Assembly (NCBI GenBank): GCA_937899785.1
Contig: CALCCG010000247.1
Span: 1 to 38,157 of the forward strand
Direction: 5' to 3'
Origin: an uncultured Erythrobacter sp.
GTDB taxonomy: Bacteria; Pseudomonadota; Alphaproteobacteria; Sphingomonadales; Sphingomonadaceae
Length of the DNA stretch: 38,157 bases
Shown here piece after piece: positions 35,392 to 38,157 of this stretch. The notes beneath the pieces are model-generated. The model saw only the letters and a program-made list of their open reading frames with translations. It searched no databases and was not told the origin of the DNA. Positions within the stretch are counted from its first letter, which is position 1. Every line of letters begins with the position of its first letter. A program made the position numbers and the translations under genes.

Positions 35392-36858
35392 CTAGACGGC
35401 CTCTGGCGGGGACGTTGGTGTCTCCCTGGCAGCAGCGGCGTCCTCCTCTTCGCGCTTCTTCTCCTCTTCGCGTTTCTTAAGGATCGCGTCGATCTTGGCC
35501 TGATCCTTGTTGGCTAAGGCCTCGGCAAGCTCGTCGAGGTCGCGCCGCGCGTTGGCTTCTTCTTCCTTTTCCGCCTGCGAAAAGACCCGGCCCGCGATCG
35601 ATTCGAGCCACGCGTTCACGCGATCCGAGAACATGCCCGCCAGAAAGCCAAAAGCGGCAAAGGAGGAGTAATTGGCGGTCGCGCCCGATTCCGCACCGCC
35701 GATCTGGAACACCGCCAATCCGCCAAACAGAATGAGGAAGACCGAAAGGCCGGCAAATGATCCGGCAAGGCTGGTCGGGAGGAATTCGTCGGCCATGCGC
35801 GGTTTGTCTTCGCCCACCGCCGTGCTGTCTGGACCGCGTGTGTAGCGGCGCAGGAAGAACTTGCTCAAGCCCCCCACAGCGCCCGCAAGCGCGGTCAACA
35901 GGCCAAGGATAAGTTCGTGCTGGAGCATGAGCAGATCGTCGCCCCAGCCAAAGCCAAGCCGCTCATAATGTACGACCTCAGGAAAGAGACGAAAGATCTC
36001 CAAAGGGGTGCGCGCATCCGCGTTTGTTGGCAGATCCGTGTTGTCGCGGATTTCGGCCTCGATCACAGCAATTTCATTTTGCTCAAAGCGGATCGCCGCC
36101 TCGATTTCGGCAAGCTCATCCTTAATCCCCTGGCTCTGGTCGACCTTCTCAAACAGGGCCTGCTTCGCGGTGTTGAGCTTGTCGCTCGTTTCGTCACTAA
36201 GGCCCGCTGTTCGGTTTGAAAGCAAACAGCCTTCCACCGTGGCGTTGATCACTTCTGTGGGGATTTCCTCCCCCAAATTGGTGTATCGCCCGCTCACCTG
36301 CTGCGCTTTCTCGCACGCGCGAGCGACGCTTGATCCGTCTTGTTCAACCGCGGCTCCCAATGCGAGAGCGGTCGCTTCGGAGGCGGCGGGCGGGGCGGCC
36401 TCCTGTTCGCGACTGAGCACAAAGTCCACGCGCGCTACCGTTGCGCCATCATCTTGCGTGCGATTGGTAAGGCGCGTTTGGCTCGGCACGAGACGAGGGC
36501 CGGCGCCAATCAGCAGCTCTCGAAACGCATCGCGGCGAAGGCGGTCAACCAACCGGCTCGCCTGATTAAGCTCGGCGTTTCCGGTGAAGACACTTTTGTA
36601 GTCCGAGTTGAGGTCGTTGATGCGCTTTTCGCTGGCTTTGATTTCGCTGTTTTTCTCGCTCACCTGGGTGATTGTCGAGACGATCGAATAATAGCTGTAG
36701 CCGGTGAATTCAGAATCGGTGATCCGTTTCATGATCGATGTCTGCAAAGAGGCAGCCGAAAAAGCGACCCAGAAAAAGAACAAAATGCTTAGGAAAATGA
36801 ATGTGTGGAGCGAATTGTCAAAATAACGCTCACCATTGGACTTGTCCGAATACATCAC
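35392..36858 (-). CDS. Large membrane protein with coiled coil and charged C-terminal tail, unknown family
   Basis: A 488-residue protein with TM1 (about 19-38), a long extracytoplasmic part containing coiled-coil-prone segments (about 70-110 and 225-275), then three hydrophobic segments (about 310-330, 360-385, 395-412) and a charged, Glu/Lys/Arg-rich C-terminal tail (about 425-480). It starts with GTG ATG, and either codon could be used; GGGGGTGAG precedes them. A perfect inverted repeat lies 42 bases upstream. No known domain recognised. It pairs with the small membrane protein downstream. Confidence 0.75.
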   Translation of the reverse strand: MMYSDKSNGERYFDNSLHTFIFLSILFFFWVAFSAASLQTSIMKRITDSEFTGYSYYSIVSTITQVSEKNSEIKASEKRINDLNSDYKSVFTGNAELNQASRLVDRLRRDAFRELLIGAGPRLVPSQTRLTNRTQDDGATVARVDFVLSREQEAAPPAASEATALALGAAVEQDGSSVARACEKAQQVSGRYTNLGEEIPTEVINATVEGCLLSNRTAGLSDETSDKLNTAKQALFEKVDQSQGIKDELAEIEAAIRFEQNEIAVIEAEIRDNTDLPTNADARTPLEIFRLFPEVVHYERLGFGWGDDLLMLQHELILGLLTALAGAVGGLSKFFLRRYTRGPDSTAVGEDKPRMADEFLPTSLAGSFAGLSVFLILFGGLAVFQIGGAESGATANYSSFAAFGFLAGMFSDRVNAWLESIAGRVFSQAEKEEEANARRDLDELAEALANKDQAKIDAILKKREEEKKREEEDAAAARETPTSPPEAV

Positions 36859-36899
36859 CGCTCACCCCCACATTTCAGGCGATACTAATCTATTTCCAT

Positions 36900-36928
36900 T
36901 TGTGTTTGAAGGGCCAATAAAAACACAA
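36900..36928. promoter_or_regulatory. Perfect inverted repeat TTGTGTTT-N13-AAACACAA
   Basis: TTGTGTTT (36900-36907) and AAACACAA (36921-36928) are exact inverted repeats in the 129-base gap before the 488-residue membrane protein gene. The location upstream of a start suggests an operator, or a hairpin ending the preceding minus-strand gene. The stem is only eight bases and the loop 13. Confidence 0.4.
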
Positions 36929-36987
36929 GCCTCTGATCCGATGACAGGTCGGGATTGGCCCGGCGGGCGGCGCGCTGGAAGTGTGTC

Positions 36988-37845
36988 TTATAGGGCCTTG
37001 GGAATCTGCGCGCTTAGCCAGAAAGCGCCGCTGATGATCTGGCCAGGCTCGGGGGAAAGGTCGGGCCAGACATCGTCGAACACCACATTGACCGTACCGC
37101 CGCCCTGCACCTTGACCAGAGTGCGCCAATGGCTCGCAGCGCTGGCGGTTGTGACCCGCTCCGCTTCTAAAATCTCGCCGGCAAAGCTGGCGCGCGCGCT
37201 TGTCTCGTCGCCGAACAGCCCTGTGGGGATGAAGAAATCGGGAGCGTAGGTCACATCCTCGCCCAGCCGCTCCTGCGCGGCGGTGAACGCGTCTTTGTCG
37301 GCGAAAATCTCGGGGTTGAAGGTGAAGGCGGTAAGGTCGAGAATCAGCTCTTCCGGTTCCGCCAGATCGGCAAAGCGCGCGGCCTCGCGCGGGTCGGCGA
37401 GTTCGACCAGGAGCGGGATGTCCATCTCGGAAAAGCGCACCGCGAGACGGTATTCGAACGGCTCCCAATCCGGGTCGGACTGCACACCTTCCACGCGAAC
37501 GGGAAAGGCGCTCTTTCCAATATAGCCGGGATTGGCGGTGACATACTCGGCCACATCATCGACCATCCGCAAACCGATCCAGAGCTGGCCGCCCTTTTCG
37601 TTCTGCTGGCGGCAGGCCACATCGTCCGTGTCGATCTCGATCCATTCGCAGGTCCGAACGTAGGTAAGGATGGACTTCCGGAACGCGTCAATATCACTGG
37701 TGTCGACATCAAATCCCACGCTGTGGAAGTTGGATGTCGGCTGCTGTTCGGGTTGCGCGTCCTCTTGCGCGTGCAGAACCGCCCCGCTCGCCAGCGCGCC
37801 CAACGCCGCGGTCAGAGCGCTCGCCCGCACGTTCTGTCTACGCAT
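36988..37845 (-). CDS. Secreted/periplasmic protein of unknown function, coupled to nadA
   Basis: A 285-residue protein with a signal peptide (MRRQNVRASALTAALGALAS, cleavage near VLHAQ) and a mature soluble domain of mixed alpha/beta character. It has two cysteines (YVRTCEW and VACRQQ). No family recognised. Its ATG lies inside the last codons of nadA (8-base overlap), so it is co-translated with that biosynthetic gene although its envelope destination is unrelated. Confidence 0.75.
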   Translation of the reverse strand: MRRQNVRASALTAALGALASGAVLHAQEDAQPEQQPTSNFHSVGFDVDTSDIDAFRKSILTYVRTCEWIEIDTDDVACRQQNEKGGQLWIGLRMVDDVAEYVTANPGYIGKSAFPVRVEGVQSDPDWEPFEYRLAVRFSEMDIPLLVELADPREAARFADLAEPEELILDLTAFTFNPEIFADKDAFTAAQERLGEDVTYAPDFFIPTGLFGDETSARASFAGEILEAERVTTASAASHWRTLVKVQGGGTVNVVFDDVWPDLSPEPGQIISGAFWLSAQIPKAL

Positions 37846-38157
37846 CGGCTTTTGAAAGAACCCGGCCCAGATCGCCCTGACCCACCGTGCCCTCGGCCAG
37901 TTCAAGCATCGCATCAAGGCTGTCCTTGGCGCGCACACGCAGGCCTTCTTCGATTTCGATTCGCGGCTCAAGATCGCGCAGCGCGACGTAGAGCTTCTCC
38001 ATCGTGTTCAAGGCCATGTAGGGGCAGATATTGCACGAGCAGTTTCCGTCCGCGCCCGGCGCGCCGATAAAGGTCTTGTGCGGCAGAGCCTTTTCCATCT
38101 GATGCATGATGTGCGGCTCGGTCGCGACGATCAGCGTGTCGCCTTCGAACTCTTCGG
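37838..38157 (-). CDS. nadA: Quinolinate synthase NadA, C-terminal part (runs off window)
   Basis: The translated 106 residues end the NadA fold. They contain the TEPHIMHQMEKA segment and NCSCNICPYMALNT, which carries a [4Fe-4S] cluster cysteine of quinolinate synthase. NadA joins iminoaspartate with dihydroxyacetone phosphate to give quinolinate for NAD synthesis. The gene begins beyond position 38157 on the minus strand, so its N-terminal two thirds are missing here. Confidence 0.95.
   Translation of the reverse strand, partial: EEFEGDTLIVATEPHIMHQMEKALPHKTFIGAPGADGNCSCNICPYMALNTMEKLYVALRDLEPRIEIEEGLRVRAKDSLDAMLELAEGTVGQGDLGRVLSKADA

Overview
The window looks like about 38 kb of chromosome from a GC-rich alphaproteobacterium, most likely Sphingomonadales (Erythrobacteraceae or Sphingomonadaceae type). 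The signs are a 5S rRNA end followed by tRNA-fMet, GC-rich codon use, many four-base gene overlaps, a CheA-CheW-CheY-CheB-CheR cluster of alphaproteobacterial style, and a TonB siderophore receptor. The assignment is inferred from gene content and was not computed.

Layout. (1) 1-408: tail of an rRNA operon (5S 3' end), a strong hairpin with a T-run, and tRNA-fMet. (2) 444-11239: an accessory block. On the minus strand are a LysM protein with lysozyme-like and L,D-transpeptidase-like modules but no signal peptide, and an overlapping lipoprotein gene. Across a 461-bp, partly AT-rich divergent region, three plus-strand genes follow: a 974-residue cysteine-free protein of unknown family, a multi-TM alpha/beta-hydrolase-like protein with a Ser-Asp-His triad, and an EVE-(Clp-N-like)-KAP P-loop NTPase with two membrane segments. 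This is the best candidate for an undescribed system. (3) 11268-12449: a GNAT/FemAB-like acyltransferase. (4) 12550-23576: a minus-strand chemotaxis block in transcription order cheA, cheW, cheY, cheB, cheR, a membrane GGDEF-EAL protein, and two tandem MCPs. No flagellar or pilus gene is in view. (5) 23674-34858: mostly housekeeping and transport genes: MATE pump, class II aldolase, orphan 2Fe-2S molybdo-hydroxylase small subunit, TonB receptor with a Fur-like box, ArsC, MFS transporter, membrane protein, LipB, small lipoprotein, Old Yellow Enzyme, EamA transporter. (6) 34782-36858: two unidentified membrane proteins, probably one operon. (7) 36988-38157: a secreted protein of unknown function, start-overlapped with the 3' end of nadA, which runs off the window.

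How genes work together. The chemotaxis block is a complete core (kinase, adaptor, receiver, methylesterase, methyltransferase, two receptors) joined to c-di-GMP metabolism. Its CheA ends in a receiver-like domain that appears to have lost its phosphorylation residues. In the accessory block, the lytic enzyme and overlapping lipoprotein resemble an effector-immunity pair. The EVE-KAP protein and membrane hydrolase look like a sensing or energising NTPase coupled to a membrane-acting enzyme. Both readings are inference from domain content and arrangement only. No integrase, transposase, CRISPR array or phage structural gene was seen.
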